From the NCBI GenBank assembly GCA_937907415.1, contig CALCHY010000162.1:11709-75708 (forward strand): 64,000 nt of DNA. Direction: 5' to 3'. A model generated the notes under the pieces. It worked only from the letters and a program-made list of their open reading frames with translations, was not told where the DNA came from and did no database searches. Position numbers and translations under genes: made by a program. This stretch comes from an uncultured Trueperaceae bacterium. Its GTDB lineage: Bacteria > Deinococcota > Deinococci > Deinococcales > Trueperaceae. The first letter of the stretch is position 1, and every line of letters starts with the position of its first letter. Below are positions 1 to 7,802 of this stretch, piece after piece.

Positions 1-523
1 TGCCGCCGTCGATCAAGCGCCTGCCATCAACCACAGCTGGTGCGAACACGCCGGGGATGGCCGTGCTGGCGCGCAGCGCTAGGGCGAGTGGGCCGTCCGC
101 GAGGAGTACACGCTCGCCGGTGTCGATGTCGGTCGTGACTACCACCAGGCGGCGGCTCAGGTCGGAGAACTCCCGGCCCTCGAGGAGCCTATCGAAGTAG
201 GCCTCCAAGCGCTTTCCGCCGAACAGAGCGGCGCGGTGCAGTCCGAAGTCTGCAACGTAAGGGAAGACATCGCGGCGGCGCATGGCCTCGGCCTGCAGCA
301 CGAGTTCAGGCAGGGGCCGTCCGGTGGCGTAAAGCGCGCCGACTACGGCGCCGAAGCTAGTGCCGGCGATGATGTCGGGAACGAGGCCGTTGCGCTCCAG
401 GCTGGCGAGAGCGCCGAAATGAGCGTACCCACGGGCGCTGCCGCCACCGAGCGCCACGCCAAGCCGCGGCGACTTGCCGCCGCGGCCCGAGCTAGGTTGT
501 AGGTTGGCTTGCACGTTCCGCAT
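1..523 (-). CDS. Patatin-like phospholipase, N-terminal part (runs off window)
   Basis: The reading frame enters at base 1 and starts at an ATG at 523, so only the first 174 residues are present. The patatin fold is clear. A glycine-rich oxyanion loop GGGSARG lies at residues 26-32, the nucleophile elbow GTSFG at 54-58 has Ser56, and the catalytic-dyad motif DGG (Asp172) is the last thing visible. Proteins of this family (RssA/YchK type) are cytoplasmic or membrane-associated acyl hydrolases acting on phospholipids or lysophospholipids. There is no signal peptide. The gene is divergent from the glycosyltransferase gene at 601. The substrate cannot be told from sequence, and the C-terminal part is outside the window. 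Confidence 0.9.
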   Translation of the reverse strand, partial: MRNVQANLQPSSGRGGKSPRLGVALGGGSARGYAHFGALASLERNGLVPDIIAGTSFGAVVGALYATGRPLPELVLQAEAMRRRDVFPYVADFGLHRAALFGGKRLEAYFDRLLEGREFSDLSRRLVVVTTDIDTGERVLLADGPLALALRASTAIPGVFAPAVVDGRRLIDGG

Positions 524-600
524 GGTAAGGCCTCGATAGATGAGGAGGTGTAGCGAAGCCGCTACTCTCCAGAAGTGGCGCGGCGTGCCATGCTTGGTGC

Positions 601-1488
601 ATGGGTGACGCCAGCCTGGCGGTTGCGGTCGTGACTTACCGCACCCCCGACCTTGCACTCGAGTGCCTCAGGCAGGTGGCAAGCGCCGCCGAGGGAGCCG
701 ATGTAAGGCTCGTCGACACCGACCCGAGCGCCGAGTTCGCGGCGCTCGTGGCGGCGGAGCACCCGCACGTCAGGTACGTCCCTAGCGCCAATCACTCCTA
801 CTCGCACGCGGTCAACGTCGGCCTGGCTGACGCCACAGCCGAGTACGTCGCCCTCATGAACGCGGACGTGGTGTTGCGGCCAACCACCTTCTCCGACTTG
901 ATCGCTGCCCTAGCCGCGGACGGTAGCGCAGGCGCAGCTGGACCGCTTGCTCTCGGCCAGGACGGCCAACCGCAGGACCTTGGCCCGCTTTACGCCCGTC
1001 ACTACCGTGCACTGGCGCGCCTGCGGGAGAGGGGCGTCGCCGCACCGCGCAGCGTGGTCGTGCCGTGGCTATCCGGCTGCCTCCACCTCATCCGCCGCAC
1101 GGACTGGGTAGCGCTGGGCGGCTACGACACGGCGTTTCGTTTCTGGAACGAGGACCTAGACTTCGGCTTGCGCTTGGGCGCGGCGGGTCGCCACAGCCTC
1201 CTCGTAGACAGCAGCATCGTTCACTTGGGAGGCACGTCTACCCCAAGCCACCCTGCGTTCAAGCTCGAAGGGCGCCGCGGCGGCCTGCTCGTCGGCAAGC
1301 GGCACTACCCCGCGGCCCTCTTCGCTGCGCAACGTGCCGTCGTTTACGCAGAAGCCGCCACCGGCAGCTTCTGCGCACGCACGCCGGGCGAGCGCGCGGC
1401 GCACGCCGAACTCCTGCGCATAGTGCGCTCAGGCGACTTCGACGCCACGCCGTTCGGCGCCACCCTCGACGAACGGCCGGCATGGTGA
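601..1488 (+). CDS. Family 2 glycosyltransferase
   Basis: A 295-residue GT-A fold enzyme that should transfer a sugar from a nucleotide-sugar donor to a surface glycan or lipid acceptor. The N-terminus gives the first Rossmann strand (VAVVTYRTPD). The metal-binding DxD position is occupied by NAD at 87-89, as in rhamnosyltransferase-like GT2 enzymes. The acceptor-side acidic motif is WNEDLDFGLR around 182-191. There is no membrane segment, so it is probably a soluble or peripheral cytoplasmic enzyme. The next gene, an integral membrane protein, starts 17 nt downstream and is probably co-transcribed. Donor and acceptor are unknown. The ATG at 601 has no good ribosome site and is accepted because the first beta strand begins only a few residues later. 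Confidence 0.85.
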   Translation: MGDASLAVAVVTYRTPDLALECLRQVASAAEGADVRLVDTDPSAEFAALVAAEHPHVRYVPSANHSYSHAVNVGLADATAEYVALMNADVVLRPTTFSDLIAALAADGSAGAAGPLALGQDGQPQDLGPLYARHYRALARLRERGVAAPRSVVVPWLSGCLHLIRRTDWVALGGYDTAFRFWNEDLDFGLRLGAAGRHSLLVDSSIVHLGGTSTPSHPAFKLEGRRGGLLVGKRHYPAALFAAQRAVVYAEAATGSFCARTPGERAAHAELLRIVRSGDFDATPFGATLDERPAW

Positions 1489-1505
1489 GCGGACGAGTGC
1501 GCTGA

Positions 1506-2306
1506 ATGGGCTTGGAACCGCAGTTCTGGCACCGCATCACCGACGACCCGATCCTCTTCTACTCGGCGTGCGCAACCGTGCTGCTTGGACTGTTCGCGTT
1601 GGGAACGGGCTTGGCTCGCGGAGATTTCCTCGTGCTCACTCGCCCACGCAGCGTCCTGCGAGTACTAGGGGCGGTAGTCAGCGGCTTCCTGCTCCTCCTC
1701 CTCGCCGATAACCTAGTACCTGCCACTGCGCCAGCCTGGGTCATCGGGAGCGCCGCCGCCACCTCGCGCGTGCCGCTCTACGTGATCGCGCTAGCGTTCG
1801 GGCCGAGCGTCGGCCTGCTAGCCGGTGCGCTGTTCGCCGCCGCCACGGCGGGAGGCGTCTTCCCTGGCATGACGGAAACGCTCTTCACCTTCGAGTTGAT
1901 CGTGCTCGGTTGGTTGGCCATCTACCCATCGCCGCGCGTCGCGCGCTGGGCCGGGCCGTTCGATGTGATCATGGCCCACGTCCTGACTTGGGGCACGGCC
2001 GGGATCCTGTGGCTCACCTACCAAGAAGGTGGCGTATCCGTAGGAAGCCTACTGTCTGCCAGCGCCCAGTGGCCGGCCGAACTCCTCGTGGCTGCCGGGA
2101 TCACCTACCTCGTGGCGCCAAGGTGGTACGCCGTTGCCTTCCCGCACTCGCGAGTTGAGCCGGAGAGCCAAACCCAGCTGGCGTCCACGGGGCGCCGAGC
2201 TAACGAGCAGCTGGACGTGTTCGCCACCCGCGATTGGCACCCGAAAGAGCGGCAGCACACCGAACTCGTCACGCCAAGGTTCAGAAGTGACGATCCGAAC
2301 AGCTGA
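1506..2306 (+). CDS. Unknown integral membrane protein, about six helices
   Basis: 266 residues, family not recognised. Hydrophobic stretches near residues 20-38, 50-68, 92-115, 123-140, 150-168 and 185-200 suggest about six transmembrane helices, with several small-residue-rich segments (Ala/Gly). The last 60 or so residues form a polar charged tail containing many Gln, Arg and Asp. The overall look recalls small energy-coupling or 5TM sensor membrane domains, but no diagnostic motif was found. It follows the glycosyltransferase gene by 17 nt on the same strand, so a role with cell-surface glycan assembly is possible. That is inference from position only. Confidence 0.6.
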   Translation: MGLEPQFWHRITDDPILFYSACATVLLGLFALGTGLARGDFLVLTRPRSVLRVLGAVVSGFLLLLLADNLVPATAPAWVIGSAAATSRVPLYVIALAFGPSVGLLAGALFAAATAGGVFPGMTETLFTFELIVLGWLAIYPSPRVARWAGPFDVIMAHVLTWGTAGILWLTYQEGGVSVGSLLSASAQWPAELLVAAGITYLVAPRWYAVAFPHSRVEPESQTQLASTGRRANEQLDVFATRDWHPKERQHTELVTPRFRSDDPNS

Positions 2307-2352
2307 GGCTCGAGACGATCACTGCCTGCTTGTGGCCTGCGCCACGGCTGAG

Positions 2353-2358
2353 TAGCAT
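2353..2358 (+). promoter_or_regulatory. Leaderless-type -10 element (TAGCAT) for the amidase gene
   Basis: TAGCAT ends 6 nt before the GTG at 2365. A TANNNT hexamer at this distance would place the transcript start on or next to the start codon. It supports GTG 2365 as the start. No -35 box is evident. Confidence 0.5.
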
Positions 2359-2364
2359 CGGAGC

Positions 2365-3279
2365 GTGGAACCCGGCCCGGAGCGTAGGGGAACTAACCCC
2401 GCCAACCACCCCCAGCACTCAGGCGCCCCGCCCGAGGCGGCGGGCCCCTGTCGGCGCCGCAGGCGCAGGCGGCTGCTGGGTCGCGGCTTCCTCATCGCGC
2501 TTGCCTGCCTACTACTCCTCAACGTTGCTGCGGCCGTGAGGGAGCGCGGTCCAGCCGCTGTCGCCGCCGTAGGAGGCGGCCTCAGCACGGGCCTGAGTTG
2601 GCTCGGTGACGCGCTCCCAGGCGCGAACGAGGTCAAGGTCTACCGCGCTGGACCTGTAAGGTGGCTAGCCAACCGCATCAAGGGCGAAGTGCGCATCGGG
2701 CTGCAGGTCGGCCACCTCGACGCCGCGGCGCAACCAGACGAACTGGAGAGCCTCAGGTACAGCACGGGGGCGCACCATGCCGGGCTCAACGAGGTGGACA
2801 TCAACGCCGCCGTCGTCGAGGCGCTGGCCGCGCGCATGCGAGCGCGTGGCGCCGTCGTCGACGTCCTCCCAGCCACCATCCCGCCGCGTTACCGCGCCGA
2901 CCTCGTCCTCTCCGTTCATGCGGACTCGAACTTGGACGGCACGAGGAGCGGCTACAAGAGCGCGCACTACTGGCCCGCACGTAACCCTAACGAGGCCTGG
3001 CTCAAGGTCACCGTCGACCGCGCCGTGCTTATCGCCACTGGTTTGGCCGACGATGACGTCAACGTCTCCTCTAACATGCTGCAGTACTACGCCTTCAACC
3101 ATCGGCGCTTCAAGCACGCCGTCGCGCGCGGCACGCCCGCGCTGTTGGTCGAGCTCGGCTACCTCTCGAACGCAACCGACCGTAGCTGGCTGCAAGCGCC
3201 AGACGACCTAGCCGCCGCACTCGAGGTGGGCGTGGTCACGTACCTGAGGTCCATCGGGCGGGTTTCGCAGGCGTGGTAG
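2365..3279 (+). CDS. N-acetylmuramoyl-L-alanine amidase (Amidase_3), membrane-anchored
   Basis: 304 residues from a GTG start. A proline-rich and Arg-rich cytoplasmic N-terminus is followed by one membrane helix at about 41-58, so the catalytic domain faces the periplasm. The zinc amidase core is visible. His117 (VGHLD), Glu143 (NEVDIN) and His185 (SVHADS) are the metal ligands, and Glu263 in VELGYLSN is the catalytic acid of the AmiC/CwlV family. The enzyme cleaves the bond between muramic acid and the stem peptide. It starts with its own promoter-like element and is followed 12 nt later by a lipoprotein gene, at the head of an envelope gene run that also contains a DD-carboxypeptidase. Confidence 0.9.
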   Translation: MEPGPERRGTNPANHPQHSGAPPEAAGPCRRRRRRRLLGRGFLIALACLLLLNVAAAVRERGPAAVAAVGGGLSTGLSWLGDALPGANEVKVYRAGPVRWLANRIKGEVRIGLQVGHLDAAAQPDELESLRYSTGAHHAGLNEVDINAAVVEALAARMRARGAVVDVLPATIPPRYRADLVLSVHADSNLDGTRSGYKSAHYWPARNPNEAWLKVTVDRAVLIATGLADDDVNVSSNMLQYYAFNHRRFKHAVARGTPALLVELGYLSNATDRSWLQAPDDLAAALEVGVVTYLRSIGRVSQAW

Positions 3280-3291
3280 CCTTGCGCAGCG

Positions 3292-3705
3292 ATGTACCAC
3301 GTTAGTCCTACCGTTCGAATCACGTCACTCAGCATCCTCACCCTAGCCGCGGCGCTCCTGTTCACGGCGTGCAAGCCGCCCGAACCGAAGGCCGCCGCCA
3401 GCGGTGGGCTGGCGGTGTCGATAGTGCTCGCAGGCAGCCCCGTAGTCGGCAACGTTCCGGTCCTCATCGAGGTGAGCGATGCCGGCACGCCCGTTAGCGG
3501 CGCGACGGTGAAGGTCACGGGTGACATGACCCACGCTGGCATGCAACCGGTGACCGCGACCGCCTCAGAGACCCAACCAGGCAGCTACCGTGCGGAAAGC
3601 TTCGCTTTCACCATGGCCGGCGACTGGATAGTGACCGTAGACGTGTCGACTTCAAGCGGCTCCCGCGCCCGCACGGAACTCCTGACGACCGTCGCCCCGA
3701 AATGA
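3292..3705 (+). CDS. FixH/YtkA-like lipoprotein
   Basis: 137 residues. A signal peptide ends at a lipobox-like LFTAC with Cys27 (Phe at -3 is not ideal), followed by an Ig-like beta domain. The pattern of a repeated PV..A.V.V core and a GSYRAESFAFTMAGDW segment is typical of FixH/YtkA-like domains, which accompany copper-handling or redox membrane proteins. A TAGCCT hexamer ends 9 nt before the ATG. The stop codon overlaps the start of the polyferredoxin gene (ATGA at 3702-3705), so the two are translationally coupled and probably act together in the periplasm. The ligand is unknown. There is no Met/His-rich copper motif beyond scattered His and Met residues. Confidence 0.7.
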   Translation: MYHVSPTVRITSLSILTLAAALLFTACKPPEPKAAASGGLAVSIVLAGSPVVGNVPVLIEVSDAGTPVSGATVKVTGDMTHAGMQPVTATASETQPGSYRAESFAFTMAGDWIVTVDVSTSSGSRARTELLTTVAPK

Positions 3706-5249
3706 CGCCGCCACCCGGCGCAGGCGCGGTCGAGCTGCCGCGCGCCAGCGGCCCGTTCGTCGATCAACCGAACAACTTCGACCTCTTCCGCCTGCCGGGC
3801 CTGAGGCGCGTGGCGCGCTGGAAGTACGGGCGCCTAGTCTTCCAACTCCCACTCCTGCTGCTTGCGTTGTTCGTGATCGTCGACGGGCTTACGGGCAGGC
3901 AGTTAGCGCCGCGCAACGTCGCGACGACGGCCACCTGGCTTCATTACCGAGGTCTCGTGGTATTGGCCCTCGCCATCTTCGGCAACGCCTTCTGCGCCGC
4001 GTGCCCGCTCATGCTCACGCGCGGAGCGTCAAAGGGGCTCAAGCGCCTCTTGCCTCGCAGCTTCACGTTCCCGCGCATGCTGCGCAACAAGTGGCTCGTG
4101 CTCGGCATCACCATCCTGTACTTCATCAGCTACGAGGCGTTCGACCTGTGGGCGAGCCCGTGGCTGACCGCCTGGCTGGCCATCGGCTACTTCGGGGCGG
4201 CGTTGGTTGTCGACACCGTGTTCCCGGCCGGCACGTTCTGCCGGTACGTCTGCCCGCTCGGGAACTTCAACTTCGCATTGAGCACGGTCTCGCCGAGCCA
4301 AGTAGTGGCCGTCGACCCGGACGTGTGCCGCAGCTGCGTCCACAAGCCTTGTCTTCACGGCCGCGAGACTTACGCCGAGGCGCCAAGCGGGCCTACCAAG
4401 GCGGCGTTCATACCCGTGGCCGAGATCACCAACCCGAACGGCGTTGGTTACTTCCCTGGTTGCGAGAGCGACCTGCTAGTACCCACCATCACGAGCAACC
4501 TCGACTGCACCTACTGCTTCAACTGCGTGCGCGCCTGCCCATACGACAACGTAGCTCTATCGGTGAGGGCGCCCGGGCGCGAACTAAGTCGTCAACCGTG
4601 GGCACGGCGTTTCGGCCTTTCGGCGCTTGCCCTCGGCGTGCTGCTGGCGTACTGGGGCGTGGTCAACGCCCTTGCCATGATCTCCCCGTTCTACGTTTTC
4701 GTCGAGCGTCTCTCCAGCTTCATCGGCTCGCGTGACGAGTTCCTGCTGCTCGCCGTCACTTATCTGCTCGTCACCGCTGCTGGCCTAGCCCTGCTGCTCG
4801 GCGCCGCCGTCCTAGCTGACCTCCTCGGTGGGTTGCGACCACGGCCACTTGCCGCGTTCAAGCGTTGGGGTTACGTGACGGTCGCGCTCGGCTTCGGGTT
4901 CTGGGGCGCACATTACGTCTTCCATTTCCTCACGGGGGCGCTTAGCGTAGTGCCCGTGTTCCAGCATTTCTTCGAGTACCGCGGACTGCTGCTCGACCCG
5001 AACTGGCGCCTCGCTCAGATGGTGCCCACGCGCTGGCTCTTCCCCATTCAGGCGCTCATCGGCGCCACCTACACGGGAGTGGCCCTTGCGACTGCCGTGC
5101 GCATCGCGCGGCGCGATTTCGGCAGCAGGCGCTGGGTGTTGGCCATGTGGCCCGTCGCCCTCTACGTCCTGGCGTTCACCGCCTTGCAGCTCGTGATACT
5201 GGCGCAACCGATGGAGATGCGCGGCACCGTCCTCGGGCCACTACCATGA
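3702..5249 (+). CDS. Membrane polyferredoxin, NapH/NosR/CcoG-like
   Basis: 515 residues. About four membrane helices come first, then a cytoplasmic iron-sulfur region, then about five more helices. Cys pairs C98/C101 (CAACP) and C180/C184 (CRYVCP) match the CxxxCP-type motifs of NapH/NosR/CcoG proteins. Further cysteines are C209, C212, C217 and C254. A classic CxxCxxCxxxCP [4Fe-4S] motif lies at 269-280. Such proteins move electrons across the membrane toward periplasmic reductases or copper-assembly steps. There is no FMN-binding NosR domain and no C-terminal FixG Ig domain; the FixH-like neighbours may supply that part. It overlaps both neighbours (ATGA at 3702 and 5246), so it belongs to one tight operon. 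Confidence 0.85.
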   Translation: MTPPPGAGAVELPRASGPFVDQPNNFDLFRLPGLRRVARWKYGRLVFQLPLLLLALFVIVDGLTGRQLAPRNVATTATWLHYRGLVVLALAIFGNAFCAACPLMLTRGASKGLKRLLPRSFTFPRMLRNKWLVLGITILYFISYEAFDLWASPWLTAWLAIGYFGAALVVDTVFPAGTFCRYVCPLGNFNFALSTVSPSQVVAVDPDVCRSCVHKPCLHGRETYAEAPSGPTKAAFIPVAEITNPNGVGYFPGCESDLLVPTITSNLDCTYCFNCVRACPYDNVALSVRAPGRELSRQPWARRFGLSALALGVLLAYWGVVNALAMISPFYVFVERLSSFIGSRDEFLLLAVTYLLVTAAGLALLLGAAVLADLLGGLRPRPLAAFKRWGYVTVALGFGFWGAHYVFHFLTGALSVVPVFQHFFEYRGLLLDPNWRLAQMVPTRWLFPIQALIGATYTGVALATAVRIARRDFGSRRWVLAMWPVALYVLAFTALQLVILAQPMEMRGTVLGPLP

Positions 5250-6118
5250 GGAAGCGCTTCAGGCGCGCCGCCGCGCTGACGCTCGTCACGCTGGCGGTGG
5301 TGTGGGTTGCCGTCGCTGCCGTGGCGGCCGTGGGGACACCGGAACCGGTCGCCGCCACGACCGAAAGCGGCGAACCAGCGGGGCCACTCGCGCCAGCCGG
5401 AGCGCCGAGCCCTACGCAGTCCGAACCCGAACAGGGGGTCATGGCCGTTAGCACCATTAGCAAGCGCGCGTTACCTAGTTGCGAGGTGGGTGACGAGCCT
5501 ACCGCCCGCGCGGAGTTGGGCGATTGGCCCTATACGGTGCTTGACACCCGCTTCATGCTCCCAGCTGCTTACGCCCCAACCGACCTAGTCGACTTAGGCG
5601 CTGCCCTCTCCGGCATCTCCCGCTATGCGGCGCCGGCAGGCATGCTGTTCAGGGAAGTCGGGGTGGCCGACCTGCAGGCGCTCGTCCAGGACGCGCAAGC
5701 GGCAGGCATAGCGCTAGAGGTTATCTCCGCTTACCGCTCGTTCGACTACCAGCAGCGTACGTTCGATGGGTGGGTTGCCGAGGACGGCTACGAGCAGGCG
5801 TTGCGCTCCAGCGCCCGCGCTGGGCACTCGGAGCACCAGTTGGGCACCGCCCTCGACTTGCGCACGCGCGGCGGCCCGCCAGCCTGGGACCTGGCTGATT
5901 GGGCGACCACGCCGGAGGGCGCCTGGACCGCTGCTAACGCCTGGCGTTACGGCTTCGTCATGAGCTACCCCAGCGGCAAGGAGAGCATCACCTGTTACAT
6001 GTACGAGCCGTGGCACTACCGTTACCTCGGCCGTGAACTAGCCGCCGAAGTCCACGCCTCGGGTCTCACGACGCGCGAGTACTTGTGGAACTTGGAGACG
6101 ACAGTTAGTGGGGAGTGA
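5246..6118 (+). CDS. VanY-type D-alanyl-D-alanine carboxypeptidase (peptidase M15B)
   Basis: 290 residues from the ATG at 5246, which overlaps the upstream stop (ATGA). An upstream in-frame extension exists, but it would add Arg-rich sequence before the signal anchor. A hydrophobic anchor at about 9-30 is followed by a Pro/Ala/Thr-rich linker to residue 70 and then the zinc peptidase domain. SAYRS is at 161-165. SEHQLGTALD at 195-204 supplies His197 and Asp204. EPWH supplies Glu254 and His257. The enzyme trims terminal D-Ala from periplasmic stem peptides. Its place between a polyferredoxin and a FixH-like gene is unusual; the amidase two genes upstream is a second peptidoglycan hydrolase in the same block. 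Confidence 0.9.
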   Translation: MRKRFRRAAALTLVTLAVVWVAVAAVAAVGTPEPVAATTESGEPAGPLAPAGAPSPTQSEPEQGVMAVSTISKRALPSCEVGDEPTARAELGDWPYTVLDTRFMLPAAYAPTDLVDLGAALSGISRYAAPAGMLFREVGVADLQALVQDAQAAGIALEVISAYRSFDYQQRTFDGWVAEDGYEQALRSSARAGHSEHQLGTALDLRTRGGPPAWDLADWATTPEGAWTAANAWRYGFVMSYPSGKESITCYMYEPWHYRYLGRELAAEVHASGLTTREYLWNLETTVSGE

Positions 6119-6119
6119 C

Positions 6120-6755
6120 ATGCCCTTACTGCGGTGGACGCGCGGTCTCATTACCGCCGCCTGTCTGGTAACGCTCGGTGTCGGCGCCACAGCGGCCGCG
6201 CACGCAACGCTCGTCATCGGCAACCTCAGCGTTGTCCCGGACCCGCCCGTGCCAGGGGCGCCACTCGAAGTCACCCTGCGCCTCGAGGACACGCTGCTCG
6301 TACCGGTCGAGAAGGCGCACGTGAGAATCGAGCTACGCGTCGTCGACCCGGCGGCCGACACCGGCGCCGTCCCCGCCAGCGCCATCGGTAGCGACGCAAG
6401 CGAGTTCCTCGCTAGCGATCCGCGGGTAGCGTCCGCACGCTTCTCTGAGACGGCCGTCAAGGGCGTGTACTTCGGCCAGGTCGTCGCGCCAGAGACCGGC
6501 GCGTACACCTTGAGCGTTCGCGACACGACCTTCCTCAACGAGGAGGCCATAGCGAACGTCGAACTCGCCGTAGGCGGAGCGGTGAACGGCGCCATCGCCT
6601 TCGTGTTGCCGCCAACGCCCATCGCCCCAAAGTCGCTGTCGACGTGGCTGATCTGGCTCGTCGGCATCCCCCTCTTGGCTGGCATCATCACGACGGTGCT
6701 CGTACTACGCAGGCCGCCTCCTTCAGAGCAAGTCGACGAGGGGCACACGCCTTGA
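6120..6755 (+). CDS. Secreted FixH-like Ig-domain protein with C-terminal membrane anchor
   Basis: 211 residues from ATG 6120, preceded by a GGGGAG ribosome site; an in-frame GTG at 6108 is the less likely start. A signal peptide ends near residue 28 (TAAAHA). The body is an Ig-like beta domain whose middle resembles the lipoprotein at 3292, with VKGVYFGQVVAPETGAYTLS comparable to its GSYRAE/GDW segment. A C-terminal helix (about 170-195) and a short charged tail anchor it to the membrane. Function is unknown; a FixH/YtkA-like partner of the polyferredoxin is inferred from shape and position. The last bases overlap the next start (TTGA at 6752-6755). Confidence 0.6.
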   Translation: MPLLRWTRGLITAACLVTLGVGATAAAHATLVIGNLSVVPDPPVPGAPLEVTLRLEDTLLVPVEKAHVRIELRVVDPAADTGAVPASAIGSDASEFLASDPRVASARFSETAVKGVYFGQVVAPETGAYTLSVRDTTFLNEEAIANVELAVGGAVNGAIAFVLPPTPIAPKSLSTWLIWLVGIPLLAGIITTVLVLRRPPPSEQVDEGHTP

Positions 6756-7480
6756 CGCTACTCGACCAGACGTGGGGCACGCTCTTCAACGTAGCCACCG
6801 TCCTCGTCGGGTCGGGGCTCGGCTTAGCGCTGCGCGGCAAGCTCCCGCCGCGCGTGACGACGGCCGTCATGCAGGCGATCGGTCTCGTCACCATCTACAT
6901 CGGCCTGGCGAACGCCTTCGACCTCGGAAAGGTAAGCGACCCGCCTGGCGTGATAATCGGTCTCCTTGCCCTGGCCGTCGGGGCCGCGCTAGGCGAGTGG
7001 TGGCGCATCGAAGCTGGGCTCGAGCACCTCGGCGAGATCCTCAAGCGCAGGCTGCGCGGTCGTGGGCGCTTCACGGAGGGCTTCGTTGCCGCGACGCTGC
7101 TCTTCTGTGTCGGCCCGCTCACGCTTCTCGGCAGCATCCAGAACGGTCTGACCGGCGAGGCAGGTTTCCTCGTGCTCAAGTCGACGCTCGACGGCTTCTC
7201 CGCCCTGGCGCTCGCGACGAGCCTAGGCTTCGGCGTGGCCGCCTCCGCCGTGATCGTCCTGATTTACCAGGGCGGGTTGTCGCTGGCGGCCGGCGCCTTC
7301 GCGAACCTCATCCCGGACCCAACGACCGACCCTAGCGTCCTGCTGGTGAACGGCGTCGGCGGCCTGATGATCGTCGCGCTCGGCCTAGGGTTGCTCGAGA
7401 TCAAACGCCTGAAGGTCGCCGCCATGCTGCCTGCGCTGCCGCTCGCCGTGGTCTTCTATCTGGTGGCTGGGCTCCTCTAA
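6752..7480 (+). CDS. DUF554 family membrane protein (YdfK/YqgA-like)
   Basis: 242 residues from a TTG that overlaps the upstream stop; a longer in-frame extension only reads through the previous gene. The start matches the family pattern: GTLFNVATVLVGSGLG, then LPPRVTTAVMQAIGL and a run of about six to seven helices with conserved CVGPLTLLGSIQNGL and the LKSTLDGFSAL segment. DUF554 proteins are inner-membrane proteins with no settled biochemical role, often described as possible transporters. It is the last gene of the envelope block and is followed by a separate leaderless-type promoter for gatC. Confidence 0.85.
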   Translation: MTLLDQTWGTLFNVATVLVGSGLGLALRGKLPPRVTTAVMQAIGLVTIYIGLANAFDLGKVSDPPGVIIGLLALAVGAALGEWWRIEAGLEHLGEILKRRLRGRGRFTEGFVAATLLFCVGPLTLLGSIQNGLTGEAGFLVLKSTLDGFSALALATSLGFGVAASAVIVLIYQGGLSLAAGAFANLIPDPTTDPSVLLVNGVGGLMIVALGLGLLEIKRLKVAAMLPALPLAVVFYLVAGLL

Positions 7481-7493
7481 GTACCTGGCGTGC

Positions 7494-7499
7494 TAGCAT
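7494..7499 (+). promoter_or_regulatory. Leaderless-type -10 element (TAGCAT) for gatC
   Basis: TAGCAT ends 6 nt before the GTG at 7506. It has the same sequence and spacing as the element before the amidase gene at 2353. No -35 box is visible. Confidence 0.5.
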
Positions 7500-7505
7500 C
7501 CCCGC

Positions 7506-7799
7506 GTGAGCGACGCAGACGAGCGGTTACAGCACCTACTGCGCCTGGCGCGCTTGGAACTCCCACCGAGTGAAGCGGACGCCGTGGCCGCCGACCTGGA
7601 AGTGCTCCTAGGCTACCTGGCCCGCCTTCAGGAACTAGATGTAGATGACGAACCTGAGTGGACGCCGCCGCTAGCTCCCGCCTCGGTGATGCGGCCAGAC
7701 AGCACCACCCCCTCACTGCCTCGAGCCGCCGCCTTGGCACTCGCGCCCAACACCCAAGACGGCTTCTTCAGGGTCCCGCGCATCCTCGACGACGCCTGA
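7506..7799 (+). CDS. gatC: Aspartyl/glutamyl-tRNA amidotransferase subunit C
   Basis: 97 residues, the usual size for GatC, from a GTG start. The N-terminal helix carries the family pattern LLRLARLELPPSEADAVAADL followed by a helix ending in LQELDVDD. The C-terminal half contains the RPD and FFRVPRIL segments that wrap around GatA. With GatA and GatB (not in this window) it converts misacylated Glu-tRNA(Gln) or Asp-tRNA(Asn) to the correct amide. The gene stands alone between DUF554 and the convergent serS gene, with 3 nt between the two stop codons. Confidence 0.93.
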   Translation: MSDADERLQHLLRLARLELPPSEADAVAADLEVLLGYLARLQELDVDDEPEWTPPLAPASVMRPDSTTPSLPRAAALALAPNTQDGFFRVPRILDDA

Positions 7800-7802
7800 G
7801 CG

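Noticed and set aside
4001..4735. Long open frame inside the polyferredoxin gene
   Set aside because: It is a +1-shifted frame full of Arg/Pro/His with no family features, and the polyferredoxin reading in the other frame is fully conserved.
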